Below, piece after piece: positions 35,369 through 43,943 of a stretch of 64,000 nt of DNA. Below the pieces are notes generated by a model. The model did not search any database and was not told where the DNA came from. It saw only the letters and a list, made by a program, of their open reading frames with translations. The translations under genes were made by a program, and so were the position numbers. How positions within the stretch are numbered: position 1 is the first letter of the stretch; every line of letters starts with the position of its first letter. The stretch is from Microbacterium sp. ET2 (GTDB taxonomy: Bacteria > Actinomycetota > Actinomycetes > Actinomycetales > Microbacteriaceae): contig NZ_CP128170.1 of assembly GCF_030347395.1 (NCBI RefSeq), forward strand, positions 3,224,001 through 3,288,000, in the 5' to 3' direction.

Positions 35369-37196
35369 TCAGGGGATCGAGACGTTCGTGGTGTTGACCG
35401 GAGCGGAGTAGATCTCGTCGATCTCCGCAGCGAAGTCCTTCACGATCGTGTGCCGCTTGATGCTCATCTTCGGCGTGAGGTGACCGCTGGCCTCGGTCCA
35501 CTCCGACGGCAGGATCGTGAATTTCCGAATGGATTCCGCTCGCGAGACGGTCGTGTTGGCGTTGTCCACGGCCCGCTGCACTTCGGCGCGGACCTTCTCG
35601 TTCTGCGCGGCGTCGGCCAGGGACAGGTCGCCCGGCAGCCCGTTGTTGGCGAGCCACGTCGGAAGCATCTCGGGGTCCAGCGTGATCAGCGCGGAGATGA
35701 AGGGCTTCTGATCGCCCACGACCACCACCTGCCCGACGATCGGGTTGGCGCGGATGGGATCCTCCAGCGCCGCGGGGGCGACGTTCTTGCCGCCCGCGGT
35801 GACGATGATCTCCTTCTTGCGCCCGGTGATCTTGAGGAACCCCTCGGCGTCGAACGAGCCGATGTCACCGGTCTTGAACCAGTCGCCGTCGAACGCGGCA
35901 GCCGTGGCCTCGGGGTTGCGCCAGTACTCCTTGAAGACGTTGATGCCGCGCACCTCGATCTCGCCGTCGTCGGCGAGTCGCACGCTCACTCCGGGCAGAG
36001 CGGGACCGACCGTGCCGATCTTCGATTTGGTGGCGAGGTTCACCGTGGCCGGAGCCGTGGTCTCGGTGAGGCCGTAGCCCTCGAGGATCACGACGCCCAG
36101 GCTGTGGAAGAAGTGTCCCAGTCGCTCGCCGAGGGGCGCAGAACCCGACACCGCGTAGGTGACCCGTCCGCCCATCGCCGTCCGGAGCTTGCTGTAGACC
36201 AGGCGGTCGAACAGGCGGAACTTCAGACGCAGGCCCAGCGGGATCTTCTTGCCGTCCTGGAGAAGCGCGGAGTGCTCGATCGCCGCGTGGGCGGCGGCGC
36301 GGAAGATCTTGCCCTTGCCGCCGGCCTCGGCCTTCTGCTCGGCGGAGTTGTAGACCTTCTCGAACACCCGCGGCACCGCCAGCAGGAACGTCGGCTGGAA
36401 CGACCCGAGCGCGGGCAGGAGCTGCTTGGTGTCGGGCTGGTGCCCGGTCTTCACGCCCGCGTGGACGTTGAGGATCGAGATGAAGCGGGCGAAGACGTGC
36501 GCCGTGGTGATGAACAGCAGAGTGGATGCTCCGGGGGTCTGCACCACTTCGCTCAGCGCGACCGCGGAGTTACGCGCCAGCTCGACGAAGTTGCTGTGGG
36601 TCAGCACGCACCCCTTGGGGCGGCCCGTGGACCCGGAGGTGTAGATGAGTGTGGCGATGTCCGCACCCACCGCGAGGTTGCGACGACGCTCGACCTCCTC
36701 GTCGGTGACGCCCTTGCCCTGGGCGACGAGGGTGTCCAGATCGCCTGAGTGCATCTGCCATACCGAGCGGACGAGGGGGAGCTCGGCCCGGACCTCGGCG
36801 ACGCGGCCCGCGTGATCGGCGGATTCGACGATCACGGCGACGGCGCCGGAGTCGGCGAGGATCCAGGAGATCTGCGCGGCGGAGGCTCGTCTCGTAGATC
36901 GGCACCATGACGGCCCCGGCGAAGAAGATCGCGAAGTCGACCAGGGTCCAGTCGTAGGTCGTGCGGGCGATGAAGGCGACCTTGTCACCCGGCTCCACGC
37001 CGGCGGCGATGAGGCCTTTGGCCAGGGCGACGACCTGCGCCTGGAACTCCGCGCCCGTGATGTCTTGCCAGGCATCCTTTTCGGGGACGGCGAACAGCGG
37101 GCGCTCGGGGGTCGCCTTCACGCGCTCCACGAGGAGGTCGCTGATGTTGGCTTGGGGGTCGGCGGGGACCACGGCCGGAACATCGAATTGGATCAC
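35369..37196 (-). pseudogene. Long-chain acyl-CoA synthetase (FadD15-like), interrupted by a single-base frameshift
   Basis: An AMP-forming ligase that activates fatty acids as acyl-CoA. The N-terminal part (start GTG 37196 with AAGGAG seven bases upstream) reads to VPIYETS, then switches frame; the other frame continues AAQISWILADSG. Removing one G from GGAGG at 36881-36885 rejoins them into a protein of about 608 residues, the FadD15 size. The ATP motif YTSGSTGRPKGC, GYGLTETTAPA and FKTGDIGSFDAEG are intact, so the enzyme would be active if the base is an error. Neighbourhood with the ROK kinase, PlsC and aroG resembles that of mycobacterial fadD15. Confidence 0.83.
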
Positions 37197-37330
37197 GGCA
37201 ACTCCTTCGGTACCGATTCGGTCGGATGACCTCAGATTCTAGTCGAGGCATATCCGGCCACGCAGTCCGCGGGGCCGCGACTAGACTCGATCCGCCTCCT
37301 CGGGCGGGGCCCAGGACGGAAGGGATGCGC

Positions 37331-38266
37331 GTGCTCACAGTCGGGATCGACATCGGTGGGACGAAGATCGCCGGCGGTGTCGTCGATCAGGAGGGGCGCA
37401 TCCTCGACAAGGGGCGCGTCGACACGCCCACCGACACCGGCGAGCTCGCTGCGGCCGTCGTCGAGATGGCCCGCTCCTACATCGATCGCTACGACGCGGT
37501 CGCCGTAGGCGTGGCTGCGGCCGGGTTCATCGACAAGGCGCAGGCCACCGTCATCCACGCTCCCAACATCGCGTGGCGCAACGAACCTCTCAAAGCCGTT
37601 CTCGAGGCCGGGATCGGGCGCCCCGTCACCATCGAGAACGACGCCAACGCCGCCGGATGGGCGGAGTTCCGGTTCGGTGCGGGCGCCGCGGTCGACGACA
37701 TGGTGATGCTCACCATGGGGACGGGCGTCGGGGGAGCCGTCATCATCGGCGGCAGGATGTTCCACGGCGGCCACGGGATCGCCGGAGAGCTCGGCCATAT
37801 GCGCTTCACCCGCAACGGTCTGCCGTGCGGATGCGGGCAGAACGGATGTCTCGAACAGTACGCGTCGGGTCGTGCACTGCAGCGGGAGGCGGGAGCCATC
37901 GCCGATTCCGGTGGCATCGGGGAGGCCCTTGCCGAGGCACGGGCCACACACGGCACCCTCACCGGTCATGCCATCTCCGACCTGATCCTCGCCGGCGACC
38001 CCGGCGCGCTCGAGGCGCTGCGGCGTGTCGCCACGGCGCTCGGCGAGGCCTGCGGTGGTTTCCAGGCCGTCCTCGATCCCGAGCTCTTCGTCATCGGCGG
38101 GGGCGTGGCTCAGCTCGGCGACATCCTGCTCGAGCCGGTGCGCCTGGCCTACGAGACCTCGCTGCCGGGGTATGGCGAGCGACCGGTCGCGGATTTCGCC
38201 ATCGCCCGACTCGGCAACGATGCCGGCCTCATCGGTGTGGCCGACCTCGCCGGCCAGGAGGCGTGA
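37331..38266 (+). CDS. ROK-family glucokinase
   Basis: A 311-residue sugar kinase with the ATP-phosphate loop GIDIGGTKIAGGVVD at the very start. IENDANAAGWAEF holds the catalytic Asp region, MGTGVGGAVI is the phosphate-2 loop, and the ROK zinc site is HMRF...CGCGQNGC. It probably makes glucose-6-phosphate. GTG 37331 was chosen since GGAAGGG lies six bases upstream; ATG 37325 would overlap that Shine-Dalgarno. TAGACT at 37282 may be its -10. There is no regulator-type helix-turn-helix, so it is a kinase and not a ROK repressor. Confidence 0.88.
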   Translation: MLTVGIDIGGTKIAGGVVDQEGRILDKGRVDTPTDTGELAAAVVEMARSYIDRYDAVAVGVAAAGFIDKAQATVIHAPNIAWRNEPLKAVLEAGIGRPVTIENDANAAGWAEFRFGAGAAVDDMVMLTMGTGVGGAVIIGGRMFHGGHGIAGELGHMRFTRNGLPCGCGQNGCLEQYASGRALQREAGAIADSGGIGEALAEARATHGTLTGHAISDLILAGDPGALEALRRVATALGEACGGFQAVLDPELFVIGGGVAQLGDILLEPVRLAYETSLPGYGERPVADFAIARLGNDAGLIGVADLAGQEA

Positions 38267-38272
38267 GGCTCG

Positions 38273-38968
38273 ATGTTCTACTGGCTGATGAAGTACGTGG
38301 TCATCGGGCCCATCCTCAAAGCCATCTTCCGGCCGTGGGTCGTCGGTCGGCGGAACGTCCCCGCGGAAGGTGCGGCGATCCTCGCGAGCAACCACCTGTC
38401 GTTCGCGGACTCGATCTTCCTGCCGCTCATGATCGACCGGCCCGTGGCGTTCCTGGCCAAGAGCGACTACTTCACGGGCAGGGGGCTGAAGGGCTGGGCG
38501 ACCCGCGTGTTCTTCAAGGCCACCGGACAGATCCCGATCGACAGATCCGGCGGCAAGGCCTCGGAGGCCTCGCTGAACACCGGCCTGCAGGTCCTCGGCC
38601 GAGGTGACCTGCTCGGGATCTATCCCGAGGGCACGCGCAGCCCCGACGGAAAGCTCTACCGCGGCCGCACGGGTATCGCCCGCATGGCGCTGGAGGCGCG
38701 CGTCCCCGTCGTCCCCGTCGTGATGGTCGACACCGACACGATGATGCCGATCGGCACGCGCGTCCCCCGGGTCGCGCGGGTCGGCGTCGTCATCGGCGAG
38801 CCGCTGGACTTCTCGCGCTTCGCGGGAATGGAGGGCGACAGGTACATCCTGCGTTCGATCACCGACGAGATCATGGTGGCCCTCCAGCGACTCGGCGAGC
38901 AGGAGTACGAGGACGTCTACGCCTCGACGGTCAAGGACCGTCTGAAGCCCCGGAGGAAGGCGGCGTGA
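38273..38968 (+). CDS. 1-acyl-sn-glycerol-3-phosphate acyltransferase (PlsC-like)
   Basis: Acylates lysophosphatidic acid to phosphatidic acid at the membrane. NHLSFAD at 40-46 is the catalytic HX4D box, FFKATGQIPIDR the second block, EGTRSPDG the third and VPVVPVVMV the fourth. It has an N-terminal hydrophobic stretch for membrane contact. 231 residues. Starts six bases after the glucokinase stop, so co-transcribed. Confidence 0.88.
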   Translation: MFYWLMKYVVIGPILKAIFRPWVVGRRNVPAEGAAILASNHLSFADSIFLPLMIDRPVAFLAKSDYFTGRGLKGWATRVFFKATGQIPIDRSGGKASEASLNTGLQVLGRGDLLGIYPEGTRSPDGKLYRGRTGIARMALEARVPVVPVVMVDTDTMMPIGTRVPRVARVGVVIGEPLDFSRFAGMEGDRYILRSITDEIMVALQRLGEQEYEDVYASTVKDRLKPRRKAA

Positions 38969-39007
38969 CACCGCCCGCGCGCGGCATCGGGCGGGCACCG
39001 GCGTCGC

Positions 39008-39013
39008 TAGACT
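39008..39013 (+). promoter_or_regulatory. -10-like hexamer of a probable leaderless promoter
   Basis: TAGACT lies six bases before the ATG of the DAHP synthase gene; the intervening GAGCGG is not a spaced ribosome site. Confidence 0.55.
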
Positions 39014-39019
39014 GAGCGG

Positions 39020-40357
39020 ATGCTCGCTCCCTCGGACGGTCTCGACCACTGGCGTTCCCTGCCCATCAAACAGCAGCCGCAGTGGTATGACCTCGACGCC
39101 GCCGCGGCGGCGTCCGCGGAGCTCGCGACCCTTCCGCCGCTGGTCTTCGCCGGTGAGGTGGACATGCTGCGCGACCGCCTCGGTCGCGCCGCCGCCGGCC
39201 AGGCCTTCCTCCTGCAGGGGGGAGACTGCGCCGAGACCTTCGCGGGTGCGACGGCGGAGCAGATCCGCAACCGCATCAAGACGGTGCTGCAGATGGCTGT
39301 CGTGCTCACGTACGGCGCATCGATGCCGGTCGTGAAGATGGGGCGCATGGCGGGGCAGTTCGCCAAGCCCCGCTCGAGCAACACCGAGACCCGCGGCGAG
39401 GTGACGCTTCCGGCCTACCGGGGCGACATCGTCAACGGATACGACTTCACCGAGGAGTCGCGCAAAGCCGATCCGGCGCGGCTGCTGAAGGGCTATCACA
39501 CGGCCGCGTCGACGATCAACCTGATCCGGGCCTTCACCCAGGGCGGCTTCGCGGATCTCCGCGAGGTGCACAGCTGGAACCAGGGATTCGCCAAGAACCC
39601 CGCCAACCAGCAGTACGAGCGGCTCGCGACGGAGATCGACCGTGCCATCAAGTTCATGGAGGCGGCAGGCGCCGACTTCGACGAGCTCAAGCGCGTGGAG
39701 TTCTACACCGGGCATGAGGGCCTGCTCATGGACTACGAGCGCCCGATGACCCGCATCGATTCGCGCACCGGCACTCCGTACAACACCTCGGCCCACTTCG
39801 TCTGGATCGGGGAGCGCACGCGCGACCTCGACGGCGCACACATCGACTACTTCTCGCGCATCCGCAACCCCATCGGTGTGAAGCTCGGCCCGGCCACCAC
39901 GCCCGACACGGCACTCGCCCTCATCGACAAGCTCGATCCGGAGCGCGAACCCGGCCGGCTGACCTTCATCACGCGCATGGGCGCCGGGAAGATCCGCGAC
40001 GCGCTGCCGCCCCTTCTGGAGGCCGTCCGCGACTCCGGGGCGATGCCTCTGTGGGTCACCGATCCGATGCACGGCAACGGCATCACGACCCCCACCGGCT
40101 ACAAGACACGTCGGTTCGACGACGTCGTGGATGAGGTGCGCGGGTTCTTCGAGGCGCACCGCGCGGTCGGCACGTTCCCTGGCGGCATCCACGTGGAGCT
40201 CACCGGCGACGACGTGACCGAATGCCTCGGCGGGTCAGAGATGATCGACGAGGCCACCCTCGCGACGCGCTATGAATCGCTGTGCGACCCGCGTCTGAAC
40301 CACATGCAGAGCCTGGAACTGGCGTTCCTGGTCGCCGAGGAGCTCGAGAAGCGCTGA
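39020..40357 (+). CDS. aroG: Class II DAHP synthase
   Basis: The first shikimate-pathway enzyme, joining phosphoenolpyruvate and erythrose-4-phosphate. It is of the plant/mycobacterial class II type, 445 residues. LLQGGDCAETF holds the metal-binding Cys, KMGRMAGQFAKPRS the phosphate site, and THFVWIG-like AHFVWIGERTRDLDGAH and WVTDPMHGNG the active site. In mycobacteria class II enzymes are feedback-regulated and activate chorismate mutase. Order aroG then pknL is shared with mycobacteria. Confidence 0.94.
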   Translation: MLAPSDGLDHWRSLPIKQQPQWYDLDAAAAASAELATLPPLVFAGEVDMLRDRLGRAAAGQAFLLQGGDCAETFAGATAEQIRNRIKTVLQMAVVLTYGASMPVVKMGRMAGQFAKPRSSNTETRGEVTLPAYRGDIVNGYDFTEESRKADPARLLKGYHTAASTINLIRAFTQGGFADLREVHSWNQGFAKNPANQQYERLATEIDRAIKFMEAAGADFDELKRVEFYTGHEGLLMDYERPMTRIDSRTGTPYNTSAHFVWIGERTRDLDGAHIDYFSRIRNPIGVKLGPATTPDTALALIDKLDPEREPGRLTFITRMGAGKIRDALPPLLEAVRDSGAMPLWVTDPMHGNGITTPTGYKTRRFDDVVDEVRGFFEAHRAVGTFPGGIHVELTGDDVTECLGGSEMIDEATLATRYESLCDPRLNHMQSLELAFLVAEELEKR

Positions 40358-40360
40358 CCC

Positions 40361-40379
40361 GGCCGGGTGCCACCCGGTC
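40361..40379. terminator. Hairpin after aroG
   Basis: GGCCGGGT pairs with ACCCGGTC (one G-T) around a GCC loop, two bases past the aroG stop. No T-tract follows. Confidence 0.45.
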
Positions 40380-40384
40380 GCCCT

Positions 40385-40432
40385 GTCAGCCGGTGACAGT
40401 GTCAGCCGGTGACAGTGTCAGCCGGTGACAGT
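40385..40432. repeat. Three exact 16-base tandem repeats at the 3' end of the kinase gene
   Basis: GTCAGCCGGTGACAGT occurs three times without a break. The copy at 40417-40432 encodes the kinase C terminus and stop; the other two lie just downstream. Each unit holds TGTCA and TGACA as a small palindrome. Confidence 0.9.
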
Positions 40433-42358
40433 GAGCTGGATGTAGATGCGCGTTCCGCGGACGACGAATTCCCCGGCACCCGGATCCATGCTGACGACCT
40501 CGGTCAGGGAATCGGGGATCGCTGCGAAGAAGACCGCGTAGTCCACCTGGAATCCCGCATCCTCCAGTGCGGCGATGGCCCCGTCGCGGGTCTGCCCGAC
40601 CACGTTCGGGATCTCGAACAGGGGAGGCCCTGTGGAGACGATGAGGGTGACCGTGTCCCCGGGCTGCCACCAGCCCCCGCCGTCGCGGTCGGCGATGCCG
40701 ATGACCTCCCCGGAGGCGTAGGCGTCACTGCTCTGCTCGATGACCTGGTCGGCGACGGCGAGCTGCACCCCGCCGAGTGCCGACCGCGCGGCGTCGACGG
40801 AGTCGCCCGCCACGTTCGGCACCGGGCCGCGCGAGATCAGCAGCGTCGCCTCGTCCGCCTGACGCGCGGTGCAGCCCTCGCCGCAGTCGATGTCGTCGCC
40901 GCCGGCGCGGGGGTGGATCCGCATGCCGACCACCGTGCCTGCCGGTGCATCGGTGAAGAACTCCGCGTCCTCACGCGTGGTGATGACGTTCTGCGCCAGG
41001 AGATCGCGCACCTGATCGACGGGGAGGTCGATCACTCGGCCGAGGGCGACCTCCGCCGGCCCGAGCGAGACGACGACGGTGACGAGCGCATCCTTGTCCA
41101 CCCGCGCTCCCGGCGGAGGATCGGTCTCGATCACAAGACCCGTCTCCACATCGACGCTGTACTCGCCCCGCTCCTCTGCGCGCAGCGATTGCTCTGCGAG
41201 GCTGGTCTGCGCTTCGGCGAACGTCGCGCCGCGGACATCCGGAACCGCGACGAGCGACCCGGGACCCGACCCGAACCACCAGCCCGTCCCGGCGGCCAGG
41301 GCGGCGAGGAGGACCACGAGCGCGATCAGCCATGCGCCCCTCACCGTGCGGCGGCGGGTCACCTGGCGCAGACGCGCGGCGTTGTCGGTGTCGCTGACGA
41401 TGGCCGCCGGCCCGGTCACCGAGCCGGGCAGCACCTGGGTGAGCTCGCCAGAGGGGAGGCCGTCGTCATCGGGGATGCCGCGGCCGGAGGTCCTCGTGAC
41501 CTGCGGCGCGACGCCGAGCTGCCGTTCGATCTCGCGCAGTCTGTCGAGCATCTCCCGGGCGTCGACCGGGCGCTCGTCGGGGTTCTTCTCGGTCGACCAC
41601 AGGACGAGCTCGTCCAGCTGCTCGGGGACACCGGGGTTTTTCGCACTCGGGCGCGGCACGGAGTCGGTGGCGTGCTGGAAGGCGATCTGCATCGGCTGCT
41701 CTCCCTTGTAGGGCTGCTCGCCCACGAGCATCTCGTAGAGCATGATGCCGAGGGCGTAGATGTCCGAGCGCGCGTCGGCGACCCCCCGCGTGACCAGCTC
41801 CGGGGCGAGGTAGGCGATCGTGCCGAGGAGCTGAGCCCCGCTGGCGGTGTTCGCCGTCGCCGCACGCGCGAGTCCGAAATCGCCGATCTTGATGCGACCG
41901 TCCTCGGCGAGGAGCACGTTCTCGGGCTTGACGTCGCGGTGGATGATGCCGGCGCGGTGCGCGGCGGCCAGACCCGAGAGCACGGCGTCCATGATCGTGA
42001 TGGTCTGGGGGATCGTGAGGCGGCGCTGCTCGCGCATCAGCTCGCGCAGAGTGATCCCCGGCAGGTACTCCATGACGAGGTAGGCCATGTCGCCGTCCTG
42101 GCCCTGGTCGAAGACATTGACCACGTGCGGGTCGGCGAGCCGCGCGGCGGCGCGGGCCTCTTGGATGAAGCGGCTCTGGAAGACGGAATCGTCGCTGAGA
42201 TGACCGTGCATCACCTTCAGGGCGATGCGGCGCTCGAGCCTCAGGTCGGTGGCCACGTACACGGTCGCCATGCCACCGCGCGCGATGCGCGCGCGGACCC
42301 GGTATCGGCCGTCGACGAGACGTCCGATCAGCGGGTCGGCCTGCTGACTCGTGCTCAC
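40418..42358 (-). CDS. PASTA-domain serine/threonine protein kinase (PknL/PknB-like)
   Basis: A 646-residue receptor kinase. The kinase domain is at about 14-275, with VYVATDLRLERRIALKVM (Lys), HRDVKPENVL (catalytic loop) and DFGLARA. A membrane helix lies near 344-364. Four extracellular PASTA-like repeats, which bind muropeptides or lipid II, follow. The second repeat contains an inserted CGEGC, a possible disulfide. Gene context (aroG before, Rv2175c-type gene after) matches mycobacterial pknL, whose kinase phosphorylates Rv2175c. Its 3' end lies in a tandem repeat. Confidence 0.88.
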   Translation of the reverse strand: MSTSQQADPLIGRLVDGRYRVRARIARGGMATVYVATDLRLERRIALKVMHGHLSDDSVFQSRFIQEARAAARLADPHVVNVFDQGQDGDMAYLVMEYLPGITLRELMREQRRLTIPQTITIMDAVLSGLAAAHRAGIIHRDVKPENVLLAEDGRIKIGDFGLARAATANTASGAQLLGTIAYLAPELVTRGVADARSDIYALGIMLYEMLVGEQPYKGEQPMQIAFQHATDSVPRPSAKNPGVPEQLDELVLWSTEKNPDERPVDAREMLDRLREIERQLGVAPQVTRTSGRGIPDDDGLPSGELTQVLPGSVTGPAAIVSDTDNAARLRQVTRRRTVRGAWLIALVVLLAALAAGTGWWFGSGPGSLVAVPDVRGATFAEAQTSLAEQSLRAEERGEYSVDVETGLVIETDPPPGARVDKDALVTVVVSLGPAEVALGRVIDLPVDQVRDLLAQNVITTREDAEFFTDAPAGTVVGMRIHPRAGGDDIDCGEGCTARQADEATLLISRGPVPNVAGDSVDAARSALGGVQLAVADQVIEQSSDAYASGEVIGIADRDGGGWWQPGDTVTLIVSTGPPLFEIPNVVGQTRDGAIAALEDAGFQVDYAVFFAAIPDSLTEVVSMDPGAGEFVVRGTRIYIQLTVTG

Positions 42359-42422
42359 GGTCAGAGTCTACGGACGGCGGGGTCAGAGCCCGGGCAGCGG
42401 CTCACCCCGGCGTCCACACGGA

Positions 42423-43457
42423 TCACCCGTAGGTCGCGAGCCACGCGTAGGCGGGCGCCTCCCACTTCGCATAACGATCCGGGAACGCCGAGATCTGCAC
42501 GGCCTGCGCGGCGCCGGCGAAGGACATGGACTCCCAGCCGGGGATGTCGAGTAGGCCACGGGTACGCGATCCGTTGGGATCCGCCGGGCCCCCGAAGAAC
42601 GCCGCGGTCGCCCGGACCGGGTCGCGGACCTCGTCGGCGCTTCCCCACCCGGTGCTGGGTCGCTGCTGGAACAGGCCCAGAGAATCGCGGTCGCCCCAGT
42701 CGAGGTTGCGCAGCCACGATTCGACCATGGCGGTTCCGAGCGCGATCGCGATGCCCCGCTCGGAGACGCCCCGCTCGCGGCCCACCGCGATGATGGTCCG
42801 CACGTTGCCGATCTGCTCGTCGTCCAGCGTCACCGTCTCGGCCGCCAGGACGGGCGCGGGCGCGGGGGAGGGAGCGGCGGCGGGCGCAGGCGCGGTCGCC
42901 GACGGGATCGCGATCGCCTGGCCGGGGTAGATGATGGACGATGATTGGAGGCTGTTCGCATCGAGCACCGCCTGGGTCGACACCCCGTGGCGGCGCGCGA
43001 TCGCGCTGATCGTGTCTCCGGCCACGACGGTGTACGCCGTCGTGGCCGCGGGTGCCGACGGCGCCGCGGGCGCGGGCGGCGCTGCGGGTGGGGCGGAGCC
43101 GCCGCTCAGACGGATGACCTGACCGGGATGGATGACGCTGCTCCAGCCCAGCCCGTTCAGAGCCAGGACGTCGGTGGTCCGAAGGCCGTGGCGGGCAGCG
43201 ATCGCGCTGATCGTGTCTCCGGCCTGGACCACGACGCTCTCCGGTCCGGCGCTGTGGGCGGGGAGGATCACGGGTGCGCGATCCACCGACGAAGCGGTGC
43301 CGAGCGATGATCGCCCGGCGCCTTCCCGGGCGAGGGGAGCGGCCTCGTTCGCCGTGGCGGGCGGTGCCGGCAGCATCGCGACCGCGAGCGCACCCAGTGC
43401 GGTCGCGGGAAGGGCGAGGCGGGCCGTGGTGAGCCGGACGGTTCGTGAGCGAGACAT
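42423..43457 (-). CDS. Exported LysM protein with lysozyme-like C-terminal domain
   Basis: A 344-residue secreted protein. The signal peptide ends near residue 36 (ATA). LysM repeats at about 74-117 and 142-184 (VVQAGDTISAIAARHG, VVAGDTISAIARRHG) bind glycan. The C-terminal domain from about 215 reads GTAMVESWLRNLDWGDRD and LGLFQQRPSTGWG, resembling transglycosylase-like domains with a candidate catalytic Glu in MVES. It probably remodels the wall. GGGAGG precedes the ATG. A -35-like TTGACA occurs at 43516-43521 on this strand. Confidence 0.82.
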   Translation of the reverse strand: MSRSRTVRLTTARLALPATALGALAVAMLPAPPATANEAAPLAREGAGRSSLGTASSVDRAPVILPAHSAGPESVVVQAGDTISAIAARHGLRTTDVLALNGLGWSSVIHPGQVIRLSGGSAPPAAPPAPAAPSAPAATTAYTVVAGDTISAIARRHGVSTQAVLDANSLQSSSIIYPGQAIAIPSATAPAPAAAPSPAPAPVLAAETVTLDDEQIGNVRTIIAVGRERGVSERGIAIALGTAMVESWLRNLDWGDRDSLGLFQQRPSTGWGSADEVRDPVRATAAFFGGPADPNGSRTRGLLDIPGWESMSFAGAAQAVQISAFPDRYAKWEAPAYAWLATYG

Positions 43458-43571
43458 GGCGGTCCTCCCTGCGGGGATTCTCCCCGCGAGCTACGGTGTC
43501 ACGCGTGTAAACCACTGTCAACGGAAGTGACGGATGTGAAACATGAGGATGTCTTCATGTGGCCGAGGTGA

Positions 43572-43577
43572 GATAGT
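43572..43577 (+). promoter_or_regulatory. -10-like hexamer of a probable leaderless promoter
   Basis: GATAGT is six bases before the GTG of the Rv2175c-type gene. The inverted repeat ACATGA/TCATGT (43541-43546, 43555-43560) lies just upstream, a candidate operator. Confidence 0.45.
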
Positions 43578-43583
43578 TGCTCC

Positions 43584-43931
43584 GTGGCGGAGAAAGACGC
43601 ATCTGTACCCACCGAGTGGCTCACCCTTCCCGAACTGGTCGAGGCTCTCGACCTTCCCCTCGGGCGCGTTCGGCGGCTGCTCGACGACCGCGCCCTCGTC
43701 GGCTCGCGGCGGCACGGCGCACTCTCGGTGCCGGCCGTGTTCATCGTCGACGGCAAGCCGTTGGGCTCCCTGCGGGGAACCGTCATCGTGCTCGGCGATG
43801 CCGGCTTCAGCGATGACGAGGCCATCGACTGGCTGCTGAACCCTGAGGAGTCGATCGGCGTCGCACCGATCGAGGCGCTGCTCGCGGGTCGAAAGAGCGA
43901 GGTGCGGCGGGTCGCTCAGACCCTCGCCTGA
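43584..43931 (+). CDS. Rv2175c-family DNA-binding protein
   Basis: A 115-residue winged-helix-like protein. EWLTLPELVEALDLPLGRVR is the helix-turn-helix and SVPAVFIVDGKPLGSLRGT the conserved strand region of the family. The C terminus LLNPEESIG is also family-typical. In Mycobacterium the homologue is a PknL substrate whose DNA binding is altered by phosphorylation. The Thr near residue 9 (VPTEW) could be the N-terminal phosphosite; this is inference. It is divergent from the LysM gene and convergent with the polyprenyl synthase. Confidence 0.85.
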   Translation: MAEKDASVPTEWLTLPELVEALDLPLGRVRRLLDDRALVGSRRHGALSVPAVFIVDGKPLGSLRGTVIVLGDAGFSDDEAIDWLLNPEESIGVAPIEALLAGRKSEVRRVAQTLA

Positions 43932-43943
43932 ACGCGCGAGCGA

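Noticed and set aside
37232..40192. 986-codon minus-strand frame across glucokinase, plsC and aroG
   Set aside because: It spans three recognised plus-strand genes and their gaps, and has no recognisable domain.
43458..43583. c-di-AMP (ydaO-type) riboswitch before the LysM wall protein
   Set aside because: The leader is far too short and lacks the conserved core; only a simple hairpin is present.
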